Of a stretch of 64,000 nt of DNA, positions 33,905-46,388 are shown in pieces. The translations under genes and the position numbers were made by a program. This DNA comes from Gongronella butleri (lineage: Eukaryota; Mucoromycota; Mucoromycetes; Mucorales; Cunninghamellaceae), in assembly GCA_025201375.1 (NCBI GenBank), contig JAIWZP010000016.1, positions 124,001 through 188,000 of the forward strand, in the 5' to 3' direction. The stretch's first letter is position 1. Each line of letters opens with the position of its first letter. Under the pieces are notes generated by a model. That model was given only the letters and a program-made list of their open reading frames with translations. It had not been told where the DNA came from and made no database searches.

Positions 33905-35278
33905 ATGGCTGCTGAAAACAAGAAAGCTCTCGTCTTCTCTATTCTCGACTTCCTTCAAAAGTCGTGCTCTGACGGCACTATTAGCGCTGATGATTCGGAA
34001 GGCATTGAAGGTAGGCTACGCCTTGCCGATTTGCTTGATTTGCTTTGTTCACCACCTTTTTTTTCCTGTTCAAAGTTGCCATGCAGTGCATTGGCGAAGC
34101 TTTTGGCGTCGATGTCAATGACTCTGCGCAACAAGAGGCCTACAGCACCAAGCCTGCCACTCTGTTGAGCATTTTTGATGTCTATTTGAAGACCAAGAAT
34201 AAGGCCAAGGTACGACAAATGCAATCCAGTGACAAGCAACAGCTCGCTGACGGTGCTTCTCTTCTTTTAATTTATAGACTGCTGCTCCTGCGGCGTCTAC
34301 CAGCGCCCCTGCCACCGAGAGTAAGTGTATTGTCAATGGATTAGCAGAGAGTTTTGTTTCTCACCTTGATTATTTGTTGTTGGTTTAGCTGTAAGTCCAC
34401 GTTTCGCCCCCCTTTTTTTGGTGCAGCCAATGGACGAATAAGCCTTTCGACACGCCCGGCTGATCCTGTTTTTTTTCTCATTCTTAGAAGCAAGTCAGCG
34501 AAGAAGATCGTGTCAAGGCGGAAGAACTCAAGGCGCAGGGCAATCGCCAGGTCGCAGAGCGCAACTACCCCGAGGCCATCAAGCTGTACACCGAGGCCAT
34601 TGCCCTGAACGGCAACCAAGCTGTGTACTATGCCAATCGGTAAAGCGAGGAGGAGCACCTGTCCCGAGGAGAATGCGCTGATCCGGTTGTTTTTGTATTT
34701 TATCGCACAGTGCCGCCGCATACAGCCAGCAGGGTGACCACCAAAAGGCTGTGGACGATGCCAAGCAAGCCATTGAGATCGATCCCAAGTACAGCAAGGC
34801 GTACAGCCGCATGGGGTAAAGTCAAAGAGCCGAAAATGGAGGCAACGAATGCGCGTGGCAAGACAATTGACACGTTTTTTTTCTTTTTTGTTTTTTTACA
34901 GTCACGCGTACTTTTGTTTGGAGCAATTTGATGATGCCGTGGAGGCGTACGAAAAAGGCTTGGAGTTGGACCCCAACAATGCGACTCTCAAGTCGTCGCT
35001 GGTGACGGCCAAGGCCAAGGCTGAGCGTCAGAGCCTGTCGACCACGGACCGCAGCGGCCCTGGCGCTGGCGGTATGCCCGGCGCTGGTGCTGGGGGCATG
35101 CCCGACTTTGCCTCGATGCTGAACAACCCGCAATTGATGAGCATGGCCCAACAGATGATGCAGTCCGGCGCTTTGGACCAGTTTATGAACAACCCCGACA
35201 TGGCGCGCATGTAATGGATGAATCAAAAAAAGAAAAAAAGGCTGGGGGGCGCATGAATATTCACCTGTCGCTCTCTGT

Positions 35279-35316
<38 letters not shown>

Positions 35317-35591
35317 TTTTCCACAGGGCCCAACAAATGATGGGTAATGGCGGTGCGGGTCTGTCAGAGATGATGAACAACCCTGACATTATGAACATGT
35401 AAGGATTTTTGCTTTTGCCACGCGACGGATGATGAAAATCCCTTGAGCAACAAAAAAAGGAGGAGCAAGGAAGGGCGGAAGGCAAGGAGAAGAGCGCTTG
35501 CACATGGAATTGATTGATTTTTTTTTATTATTGTAATAGGGCGCGCAATATGATGGGTGGCCGAAACAATGATAGCGGCAATGGGCAATAA
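33905..35591 (+). CDS. SGT2: Small glutamine-rich TPR co-chaperone (SGT2/SGTA)
   Basis: Exons: 33905-34010, 34076-34209, 34278-34320, a proposed 2-nt exon 34389-34390, 34488-34639, 34711-34815, 34902-35210, 35327-35398, 35540-35591 (324 aa). It passes tail-anchored proteins to the GET pathway and binds Hsp70/Hsp90. N-terminal dimerisation domain (1-90: LVFSILDFLQKSC, CIGEAFGVD), three TPR motifs from EEDRVKAEELKAQGN to LDPNNATLK, then a Gly/Met-rich tail with MNNPDMARM and two short exons starting MAQQMM and MARNMM. Exon 3 ends in phase 1 and the TPR exon opens in phase 0, so 2 (or 2 plus a multiple of 3) bases are needed; CT between TTTAG and GTAAGT fits. A 32-nt exon ending at a weaker donor is the alternative. 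Confidence 0.9.
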
Positions 35592-35849
35592 AAAAACCCC
35601 TCCCCGTGGTGCATGAGCAATTGAAATCATTGTGATCACTTTTTTTCTTCACATGGTGCGTGAGCTGGGAATTTTTCATGGCTGATCGGCCGGGAATCCT
35701 TTTAGTCATCGAAAAGGACTTGCCTTGTGGGGAAACAAGACAAAAAAAAAAAGTGGAGGTGGTCCGCTCTCTTTCCCCCTTTTTCTTTCTCCTCGTCGCT
35801 TCCTTTTTTATTCGCATTCTCTTGCATATACCATTTTTTTCCTTTTTCC

Positions 35850-36441
35850 ATGACGTCGATTGCGCATCATATCCACGCACGGTTCTGTCGCGCAATGACG
35901 GTGGTGCACGACATGCCTACGGAAGAGCCGGGGCTGCAGCCGATTCCCTCGGATAAGCTCAAATTTTACGGGCTTTACAAGCAGGCCACCGTGGGCCCGT
36001 GCAACACGCCAAAGCCATCTTCCAGGCACCTTGTCGATTATGCCAAATGGAAAGCATGGTATCGCCTTGGCCAAATGGATCCTGTCGATGCCAAGAATCT
36101 TTACGTCAATGCCCTGGTCGAATTGTTCTTGGAGGTACCCCATATTTTTTTTATTTTTTTGTGCACACGCCCAGCTATTTTTTCTCGCTGCACGTTGCAC
36201 AATATACCTTTATTGCGGCATGGGTCTTGTGATGCGCGACGCTGCTTTGTGCTTGTGTTCTCATTCTTTTGTTTATACCTAGTTCATCCATCGGCACGCT
36301 AACAGTGCTTTTGTCGACTTTGCCAAAGGCGCCTTGCAAACACTTGATCTAGGCTCAGAGTCGGATGATGAAGGTAAGGGGCTTCATTTATTTTTCATGC
36401 GTTCCCCACCCCTCCCTTTTTTTCTTTTCCAATGAACTGAC

Positions 36442-36477
<36 letters not shown>

Positions 36478-37305
36478 ACAGGTGAATTTGTCGACGCCGT
36501 GGCGACCAACGATCATCATGATTTGGACAACATTTACCAATTGCAGCCACACCAATTGCCCTCTTCCTATACCCCGTCTGTGTCGCTGTCGCCCACCTAT
36601 CCTCGCTATACCTCGATGACGGCCGAGTCGCACACACCGTCGCTGCCCATGTCTGGCACAACCACGACTTCCATGAGCGAGCCACGCACGCCCATCCTGT
36701 CGCCGCAGCAATACGTGTTCCAGCCATGGCCGCCTGCAAAGGACATTGACGCGTCCACGCACATGGTGTCGCCAACACCCGTCTTGCCGTCCTCGACGCG
36801 TCATCCACACAATCGCCAAATCCACCATCATCATTCCCATCATCGCACATCCAATTCATCCGCATCGTCCACGTCGTCATCGTCTGTGCACGCATCGGCC
36901 ACCGTGCTGCTGCCGCCGCCTTCAACGTTGGCGCAATCGGCCAAACGCCACTCGAAAAAGAAGCAAAGCAGCCGAAAAACGCCGTCAGCGTCCGAACAGT
37001 CGCTGGAGATCCTGCAGACCCAGGTTGCTGGGCTGACGGAAGAGATGCTGCAATTGCAAACGCAACTGCAACAAAAAGAAATCCGCAAGCGCCAATTCCA
37101 CGTGTCCTGGTTCATCAAGACGCTGATCAAGCACATCCTCGCCAATTCTTTCATCTGCGGCTTTTGCTTCTCTGTCCTTTACTATCGCCGCAATCCCATC
37201 GCCGTCGCACTCGTCGACTATCTCCGTCCACAAGCCGCGCTTGCCATCCGCTACTTGATGCGCCTCACCGTCCAACGTCTTATGTTTTGGAAAGTCACCG
37301 TCTAA
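35850..37305 (+). CDS. Acyl-CoA-binding protein with C-terminal membrane anchor (ACBD5/Atg37-like)
   Basis: Three exons: 35850-36134, 36283-36373, 36482-37305 (399 aa). ACBP domain in residues about 5-100: LKFYGLYKQATVGPCNTPKP and AKWKAWYRLGQMDPVDAKN are canonical. A long Ser/Thr/Pro/His-rich linker follows, then a coiled coil (about 290-330: LEILQTQVAGLTEEMLQLQ) and one transmembrane helix (about 345-360: LANSFICGFCFSVLYY). The layout of ACBP domain, coiled coil and C-terminal anchor is that of human ACBD5 and fungal Atg37, which act at peroxisomes. The protein could sit on ER or another membrane; location is inferred from layout only. Confidence 0.85.
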
Positions 37306-37970
37306 AAGTGTTCTTACTGCCGCGGATGGATCCGATGTCTCTTGTCCTCAAATTTTTTTTTGTTTCGTTTGTGCACCTTGACCAAAATAAAGCAATGAAA
37401 AAGTAGCCCCATCCGTCGCTTTAAAGCATTATGCAATATGCATTAAATCGCACAGCGCTTCTCAGTGCGTCCGCAAACAGCTAATGGCTAAATTGCATGT
37501 GACCAAAAAAAAAAAGTTCAAACCAGGAATGACTTCGCGCGCTGTGACCCCCTCCCGCTTCCCCATGACCACGCGCCACCATCATCATTGTGCTTCAATA
37601 GTTTGTTGTCAAAGCTTGTCCACCCGAGCTCATCACGATGGTGAAACACATCATAAATGTACAAACAATGCAGAAAAATTAAAAAGGCAATCCGAGGAAG
37701 CAATGGCATAAATCATCGGATCAATCCTCCTCGGTCTTTTTTTTTTTTTTCTGTCACAAAAGCAACGTCATGATCCGTCCCAGTCGTGAGCCTGATCACG
37801 TCCTCCAGCAGATGAGCAGCGTGGCCACGGCATGATCCAGGGAACGTTCAAGCGGAATTTTTTTTATCATGCCGCCCCTTTTTTTGCTAAACCCCCCTTT
37901 TCGCGGTGTCTCCTTGGCAACACTCCTCACCAAGCAAATCTCTTATTTACAAATTTTTAAGGCACCCAAA
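37306..37970. other. Intergenic, ACBD5-like to GH125
   Basis: About 660 bp. AATAAA at about 37386 probably serves the upstream gene. Otherwise T-rich DNA leading to the next start; no gene recognised. Confidence 0.45.
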
Positions 37971-40191
37971 ATGAAGCAGCCTCCTGACAACCTTTTTTTC
38001 GCGCTGCTACTTGCATTGTGCCTTTTCTTGCTTCTTCTTTCACTTTTTTTCATCTTTAGCACCATGCCGCCCGTCAATGGCACTTGTCCGGATTACACGA
38101 CGTAAGAATCGCTCTACAGACGCACGGCGGCGACTCAATTGCATTTTGACACCCTTTTATTGTCTCATAGGTTTTCCGAGCAATTTCATGAGCCTGCAAG
38201 CAAGGGACCACTCCAATTGCCATTTCAGCGCCCCATAGAGGCATGTCGTACCTTTACAAGCCATGTTATCAACCAGGTCATCGATACGTTCAGTGCAAAG
38301 GTACAAAAAAAAAGACAAAATCGATAGTTCGTTGTCGCCCTGTCGCCTTTTGTGTAGCAATCATGGATACCAAAGGGGCGCGGGGCCAAGGAGATGGTGC
38401 ATGGATACACTTGTGCATTGTAGCGCGAGTGAAGAGGTCCCCTCACACTCCTAAATTGATTTTTCTTTTATGGCGCAGATGAAAAACGTGGATTTAGCGC
38501 GTCTCTTTGCCAATTGCTTCCCAAATACACTCGATACCACGGTGGCCAAGACGGCGTGCATCGTGACAAACTCGACGAGGTGCCAGCCACTGTCGTTTAT
38601 CATCACGGGCGACATTGACGCCATGTGGCTGCGTGACTCGGCCAACCAACTGATGCCGTACCTGGATTTCTTGCCGCAGGACCTGTCGCTGAAGCGATTG
38701 GTGCTCGGGACAATCTACATGCAGGCCCAATTCATCTCCATCGACCCATACGCCAATGCATTCCATCCGCCCGGCAATATGGGCCAATGGGCACTCATGC
38801 ACCAAGCACCTATTGATCAGCACCAGCCGCACTCACCGGGACACTTGTCACAAGTCTACGAGTACAAGTGGGAAATAGACTCGCTCGCATCATTTTTGCA
38901 GCTCTCCAACAAGTACTGGCAGGCTACAAATGACTCGTCGTTTATCAGATCGCCAATTTGGCTCAATGCCGTCCAATTGGTTCTTGACACCGTCCAGCAA
39001 GAACAACAGGGCACTTTTGATGTCAAGTCTGGTAAAGAAAAAAAAGAAATGGGTGCAGCGTGCGTCCAATAAACTCAATCTTTTTTTTTTATTATTTTCT
39101 AATAGGCGAGCCATTGCATGTTGCCGAGGTGTTTTCGCAAACGTCCGACCGGCCCACCGAGAATCAATTCGTGAACGGACGAGGTCAGCCCATCAAGTAT
39201 ACTGGGATGGTGCGCTCTCTGTTTCGCCCATCAGATGACGCGTGCGTCTTCACGTTTTTTGTGCCTGGCAATGCGATGCTGTCAGTTGAGCTAGATCACC
39301 TGAGCCACATGCTATCACCTGTCAATCAAACCATGGCCAACGTCGCCAAAAATCTGTCCGTCACCATCCGTGACGCGATCTTCAAATACGCCATCACCGA
39401 TCTACCGGGCTATGGCAAGGTCTTTGCTTGTAAGGTCACCCATTGGGGACAACGAGCAAAGGGAAAGGGGGCGCGCGCGCGTGCTAGGGAGCACGAAAAA
39501 AAATAACACAGATGCTCCTGCTGCATGAATCACATTGCCTTTTATGGATGCATCGTTTGACTTTTTCTTTTTTTTTTGGCGTGGTCAGACGAGGTGGACG
39601 GCTACGGGTCGCAATTGCTGATGGATGACGCGAATGTGCCATCTCTATTGTCGCTGCCAATGCTTGGATTCGTGGCCCAGGACGACAAAATATATCAAAA
39701 TACACGGCGGCTGGTTCTGTCTAGTGACAATCCCTACTTTTTCCATGGACCGGTGACACAAGGTATCGGCGGGCCTCATGTGGGATTGAACTATGCATGG
39801 CCCATGTCGCAGATTGTTAGAGTAAGCACCGCAATGAAAATGCACGTCCACCTTGCAGCCTGCAGTACTGTTGTTCATATTTTAATTTTTTTTGTTTTTC
39901 GTGGTCAGATCCTGACCAGCAGCGATGATCAAGAGATCAAGGATGCACTCGACCTTGTGCTCAATTCCACCCACAAGACCGGACTAATTCATGAGTCTGT
40001 TAATGTTTACCCTGGTAAAACAAAAAATGTGTGCATGAAAAATGCTTGTTTCTCAATTTCTTTTTGCCCCCCAATTAGACCGTGGCAACCACAATTATAC
40101 CCGCCCTTGGTTTGCCTGGGCTAATGGGCTCTTTGGCCAAGCTATTCTCAAAATAGCCAAGGAGCGCCCGTACCTGATTTTCAATGCCTAG
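37971..40191 (+). CDS. GH125 exo-alpha-1,6-mannosidase (Mug157-like), type II membrane protein
   Basis: Seven exons: 37971-38101, 38171-38300, 38479-39031, 39106-39429, 39589-39821, 39909-40014, 40079-40191 (529 aa). A short cytosolic tail and one hydrophobic helix (about 8-30) anchor it, probably in ER or Golgi. GH125 landmarks in order: TGDIDAMWLRDSANQ, QAQFISIDPYANAF, YEYKWEIDSL, GMVRSLFRPSDDA, the DGYGSQLLMDDANVPSL block, GPHVGLNYAWPMSQI, GLIHESVN and RPWFAWANGLFG. Bacterial members cleave non-reducing alpha-1,6-mannose; fungal Mug157-type proteins are assumed to trim mannans. AATAAA follows near 40283. Confidence 0.9.
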
Positions 40192-41333
40192 GCAGTACCG
40201 TGGCGTCATCTATCCAATGGGCGCCATTGATTCCCTCTTTTTCTTGTATTCATATATATTATACTCTTCCCTTTAAAAGGGACAATAAACACATATCTAC
40301 ACATTCATTTTTTTTCTTGCTTGCGGCGAAAAAGAGAACTTTTTAATTTTTTAACGCGTCATGCAAGTGCATCTTGGTTGTTACACGTGACGGCCGTGAC
40401 ACACAGGGTTCTCTGCAAGGATCGAGCAGCTGACATCTGTGGAGAGGGTCACATTGCCATTGGACGCGCCACAGATGGTGACCGGTATGAGAAAAAAAAA
40501 AAAAAGAACAGCAATTAGCTTGTGATTTGTCTCTATTATTCAATGGCCGAGAAAATTTGCCATTGTTCGGTGTGCGCCACTTTCCTCATCTGCTTCAATT
40601 TTGGAACCAATTGCACATGGCTGCCCAGAAATGCCTTTTTAAATTTAGCAGCCAAAAAAAAGGACTGCGGCTTGCCGCCCAGCACCGTAGCGTCACAAAA
40701 CAGACCTTAGCGTCCAATGGCGAGCTAGAACTCTCCGGCGTGCATGTCAAAGGTCATTTGAGGGCATACCTTTACGCAGATTAAAAAAGGAGCTGTTTTA
40801 GTTGCCGAGAACAGGTCAAAATATCAGATCGCTGAAATTGCGCCAACTTTTTGAACGCAATACACGACATAATGAGACCAAGAAAAATAACAAACGAGCG
40901 AGATCTATGTTGCTCGGTGACGAGCAATGAGTGATTATTGATTTAAATATAATGCGAATTTTACCACAAAAAACGTGTCGATAAAGCCACGTTGACGCGT
41001 CCATTAACAAGAGTCACTCTTAGAGCATGGATTAGATTAGAAAATGGCGCGCACCACTTGACGTTTGACGCGGATTATCACGCGTCGAAAATGTCTATGA
41101 TTTTAAAACCATGTCAAAATGGCAATTGATGGCCTTTTACAGCAACCAGAACAGCAACAACTTTGCAATGCTGGGCGCGCATGATCGCCCACAGACTCTG
41201 ATCAGAAAAAAAATGGATGGGACATGACAAAATGAAAGCAATTTAATATATATTTGTATGATGTGGATACTAAATAGGAGTGGGAAATGCGAATTGAATG
41301 ACTAAAAATACACGCATAAGAACGAGAATGGAT
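40192..41333. other. Intergenic between convergent GH125 and PDR genes
   Basis: About 1.14 kb. Contains both 3' ends, with AATAAA near 40283 for GH125. Interleaved inverted repeats at 40434-40483 are listed as a finding. Open frames of 60-85 codons show no domain. Confidence 0.45.
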
Positions 41334-43157
41334 TTATCGTCTGGGCTTGCGGCGGAGGTAGACGAGGACGACAACGAGGGCAATGTTAAAGATGAGGTAG
41401 GCAAGCAAAATGCCGAAATTACGCCACTTGTTGGCAAAGCTCCAGCCAAAGCGCGATTCAAAGAACTCATTGCCGGTGTTGTACAAGCAGTAGCCGCATT
41501 GCTCGGGGGCAACGGCATTGGGGTTGGACAGGTAGCCGGTGACGCCCGTGGTGTTCAAGAATTCGGCGGCATATTGGATACAAGTCTGGCCGGCGGGCGG
41601 CAAGAACTTGATCAGATCTTCATTGGAGCATTGGACCGCCATGTCGTTCATCTCATTGACCGTCAAGCCTTCAATGTAATAATGGAATGGATCGAGCCAA
41701 TACATCCACGAACTCCAAAAGTGCGGCATCGCCGAGGGCGGCTGCATCAGACCGCAGAAAAGCACAAGAATCGAGATCACAAGCGGGTTCAGCACGCTCG
41801 CAATGGTCGGCGATTCGGCAATGGCAGCAATGATGTAGCCGAGCGTCGCGCTCCACGTGGTCACTGTCGAAAACACCAAGTAAAAGTAGCCGCCAGCATC
41901 CGCCGTGTTGCGCATGTTTGCTGTCCAATAGAGACCAAACATGAAGAAGCCGGCATAGAACAAGACTATGGGGAGAAAAAAAGAAAGACGCGTCAATGAC
42001 CGCGCTTGATGCGTTTTTTTTTTCAATTTTTCAATACTTACTGTAAGGCACCTCGACAAGAACGGCAGAAACGGACCAGGGCAACCACGAGTAGTAGCGA
42101 GAAGCGTGTTCGCGGCGGAAGAAGATGCGCTCGACAATGAATTTGGGCTGGGCGAGAATGATGATGGTGAAAATCATGATAAATGTCGTGAACAGGGCAA
42201 ACAGCTTGTTTTGCAAGTCGGACACCGAGTGACCAAGCTTCCAGTACGTGAAACCTATGGAAAATATAGAGTCAGCAACGGCGATGATGCCTTTTTTTTT
42301 TTTTTTATCTTTTCTTACCAGTGACCAAGCTGGTCGCCATGATGTTGATGAAACGGCCGACATTGTACTCGGGGCTGCGCCAATAGGAGATGACCATGCG
42401 CTTGTGAACGAGCCAGAATTGGTACAGGAGCGAGGTGGCATAGGTCTTTGCTTCACGCGTGGGGTGCTGGTCAGCGGATGTATGGATTTCCTCCAATTCC
42501 TCGTGCAGAGCCTTGGCTTCCTTGGAATTTGCCCAAATATCGGCCCAATCGCGCTTGGCCTTGCCAGCAGTACCGGCACCAACAACCTCGAGAATGTATT
42601 CGGCGGGATTGGCGTCCGGCGAGCATTTGGGGCCGCCGTTGGTTTCAAAGTAATCGATCATGGTGCGGGCATCGGGGCCAATGGGGCCATGATACGCGGT
42701 TTTGCCGCCACGCACAAGGAGAAGCAGGTGGTCGAAATGGTCAAACAAGATGGCCGAGGGCTGGTGGATTGTGCAAAGGACGGGCCAGCCAGCGTCGGCA
42801 AGCTTGCGGATGAAACGGACAATGTTGTACGACGATTGCGCATCGAGACCCGACGTGGGTTCGTCCAGGAACAGCAATTGCGGCTTTCCAACCAATTCCA
42901 TGCCAATGGTCAAGCGCTTGCGCTCTTCAACCGAAATGCCAAAGCCAGTCTCCATATCGCCAATCTGCGCGTCGGCAATATCTTCCATTTCCAAGAGTTG
43001 CAGAATCTTTTCAACGTAATCGTTCTTTTCTTGCGTCGGCACATCGCTGGGTTGGCGCAGATACGCCGAGAAACGGAGTGCTTCACGCACCGTCACGGCA
43101 GGCTAAGAAAAAAAAAAGAAAAAAAAATGCGGTTTAGACACGCATCTAATGACATGG

Positions 43158-43192
<35 letters not shown>

Positions 43193-46100
43193 TGATGGAC
43201 ATCCATTTGCTCACAATAACCGGTGATACGTTCAAAGTCGTTCATAAGAGCTTCATTGTTGAGATACACACGGCCTTCATACTTGCCAATGGTCTTGCGG
43301 CGAGCGAGAACGTCGAGAAGGGTGGTCTTGCCGGCGCCAGAGGAGCCCATGAGCGCAGTGAGATGGCCAGGCTTGACAATACCACTGATGTCATTGAGCA
43401 ATTGGATCGAGCCGCCCTTGATGGGGACCGTGTAATTGACATGTTGCCACGAAAACGTCGTGCCGGCTGAAACTTGTTCCATGTTGTTGGTGATTTGCTC
43501 CTGTTGGCGGCGGCGCTCGGCCTCTTCCTCTTCAGAGCGCGCCTTGGGCGCCTTGCCGGGCAAATACAAGCGAGTCAACGTGGCTGAGCTGATGCCCTTT
43601 TTCCAATCCATGGCAAGCGCACTCGCCGCCGTGAAGAACAAAAAGAACGCGACCACCACGACAAAATCGGGCGCCCAAATGCCACTGGGGTCATACGACA
43701 GCGCAGCTTCAAGATATGCTTCGCCAGTCACGCTCGATTCGCCAGGAACACCACCTTGCATCACACATGTCTTGTAATCCCAATTCGTGTAGTCTAGCAA
43801 TGGCAAAAAAAAAAAAGGAAAAAGGAGAATGAGCACGATTCGCACGTGAAAAAAAAATTGGCTCGTGTCATCCATTTGCTTACTTTCACCATAGGGAACA
43901 GCATTGCCAGGGCCCTCGCATGAGTAGGTCAGGCCATCCATCTCGTTGATCAGCAGGGTCTTTGTGCCATAAGCAAGCGGATTCATCCAGTACACCCAGA
44001 AAAGCCAAGGATGCATCTTGGAGTACGTGATGATGTAGCCAGTGTAATTGTACAATGTGATGATGACAAAGCTGGACAATTGTGTGGCCACAAAGAACGA
44101 TGGCGAGATAGCGCCAAAAAATCGGAAGAAGCCAATTGTGCTCATGTTGATGAAAAACATCGTCACCAGGTACGTGAAGAAGCGACCGGCCGTCAAATTG
44201 AGACCCATCATGAAATACGTGCAAATCTGGAACAAAAGCACTAAAAAAACAAAAAAATCGATGCTCGTCAGACCAATTGCAATGACAGTGACTCAATTGC
44301 TGTTACCTTGGGCGATCGAAAAGGGGATGTCCAAGAGCACCTGGGCCATATAAAAGGCAGAAGGGCGGTACAATGCGAATTGCTTGTGTTTCTCGAGAAT
44401 TGGGCGGCCAAGCATGAAACGGACCAATTCAGATTGGGCGACAAAGGTGTTGAAGATGACAGAGAAGAACAGAGCGCCGGCTACAAGCAAAAGAAATCCG
44501 AGGCATCATGAGCAAATGAGCGAAAAAATGCAAAAAAAAAAAAGTGAGATATTACCTCGGCTAAAGGCACCGGTGCCGGTCAAGGGGCTCATGTAAAAGC
44601 AGGATGCAGTAATGAGGCCCTGGATGAGAATAGTGCCATAGCGAGAGATCAAGGCTTCCTTATCCATGATGAGCAAATAGAATTGGCGGATAGTGAGAGC
44701 CTTGACTTGCTGGTAAAAAGAGGCCGTGTAGGGCGCGCTGCGCGACGCGCGCTTTTGGTGCTCCTCGGCAACAGCCTGACGGAACTTGTCGGCCTGTGTG
44801 CCTTGCTGCACCAGCTCTTCATACGCGTCCAGCTCGGCCATCATCGATTTGTGAATCTGCGACTCCTTGAATCGCTCCTCAAAGGCATGCGCGTTCAATG
44901 GCACAGATTGCTCAAAGCCAGGCACAATCTCGCGCTCAAGGGGATTGCACAGACCGGTGAGCTATCATACAACAAAAAAAAAATTCAAGAAATGTCAGTT
45001 TTCCGGCCATTTCGCCCTGCTTTTTTTTTCTTTTTCTTACGAAATCAGGAGTAGACTTGCGAGGCGGGCAATAGTAGCCAAGCTGCTCAAAGTAGGGCTT
45101 TGCTTGATCGGTGGGGCCAAAATAGATGCAGCGGCCCTCGTCAAGAACAATGACCTTGTCAAAGAGATTAAAGATGCTGTTGGAGGCTTGGTACAGCGTG
45201 GCAACAGTGGTCTTGCCAAGGATATCGGTCATGATGCGCAAGGAACGGACGTAATCGAGAGCGGAGGCGGCATCAAGGCCACGAGTGGAGCAATCCCAGC
45301 AATTGATGGAGCTGGACGTGGTCATTTGCTCAGCAATGGACAAGCGCTTGCGCTCGCCGCCAGAGAGGCCACGAACAAAGGCATTGCCCACCAACGTGTC
45401 CATTTGCTTGGTCAGACCGAGCATGTTGCCAAGCATGTAGAGGATTTTGTTCACAAAGTCCTTTTGGGTTTCATCCGGCAGGCGATTACCGGGCGTCTTG
45501 GTGCGCAGTGCAAACTCCAAAGTCTGCTTGAGCGTCAGCGTCGGGTAATGCAGATCTTCCTCGCCATTGTAGCACACCTGGCCCTGGAATTCCTTGCCAA
45601 AGGTCAATGCATCAATGCCACCATAGCTGACCGAGCCATTGACGTCGGTAAACCCGTCACGCATGTTGGCAAGCGTCTTGAGCAGCGACGTACACCCGGC
45701 GCCAGGGCGGCCAAGCACAAGCACCATCTCGCCTTGCTTGACAAAACCATTCAAATCGTGCAAAATGGTCTTTTTGCTGCCGCCAACACCAATGCCAAAC
45801 CATTTCCAGAATTGAATATTGTTCCAGATGAAATTGGTCACAGTAGGAATCGTGTGGGCATCGGCAGCAAGGCCCTATCAAGGAAAATAAAATAAAAAAA
45901 GAGGCGCGTTGCGTGCATGATAATGAGCCCCTGATATGGCCATTTTTTAACCATGCGTTTCAATTCCCGCTCGCCTGCTTACCTTGACTTCCAGATTGCG
46001 CCACACCACGCCCAATTGCTTGGGCAATGCAGGCTCACTAGCAAGGCCTTTGAGGAAGGAGTCAAGGTTGAATTCATCCGCGGTATTGCCCTCTTCCAAT

Positions 46101-46388
46101 TTGCCCGAGGCAAGGGAGAGACGACGGCTTTCACGCGTCAATTCGCGCTTCAACACCTCGTACTCGCTCACAGCCACTATTTCGAAAAATAGGAACATTA
46201 GATCGGCGCCCTTTTTTTTTTTTTTTATTTCTTTTGCATTTACAGTCAACATTGACGGCATTGCCATCGATTTCACCAAAAGTATCATCGCCATGGAAGC
46301 TGCCGCGAGTCACTTGCGTATCATTATCGGATGACTCGCTTGGCGTCTTTTGATTCGCCCATCGCCCTTCTTTTTCGATGCCGGTCAT
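41334..46388 (-). CDS. Full-length PDR-type (ABCG) multidrug ABC transporter
   Basis: Ten exons on the minus strand: 46388-46244, 46176-45983, 45874-45041, 44961-44556, 44480-44307, 44240-43884, 43793-43192, 43102-42319, 42254-42042, 41965-41334 (1446 aa). Order: N-terminal extension, NBD1, TMD1 with six helices, NBD2, TMD2. NBD1 has the degenerate Walker A GRPGAGCTSLLK (Cys for Lys) and Walker B CWDCSTRGLD with an intact signature RGLSGGERKRLSI; NBD2 has a normal Walker A GSSGAGKTTLLD and LLFLDEPTSGLDA but a degenerate signature ISVEERKRLTIG. This asymmetry defines fungal PDR pumps such as Pdr5, which export drugs and lipids at the plasma membrane. Large loops NPLAYGTKTLLINEMDG and CGYCLYNTGNEFF are also typical. 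Confidence 0.96.

Noticed and set aside
40321..40784. Several 60-85 codon frames after GH125
   Set aside because: Overlapping on both strands, rich in homopolymer codons, no recognisable features.
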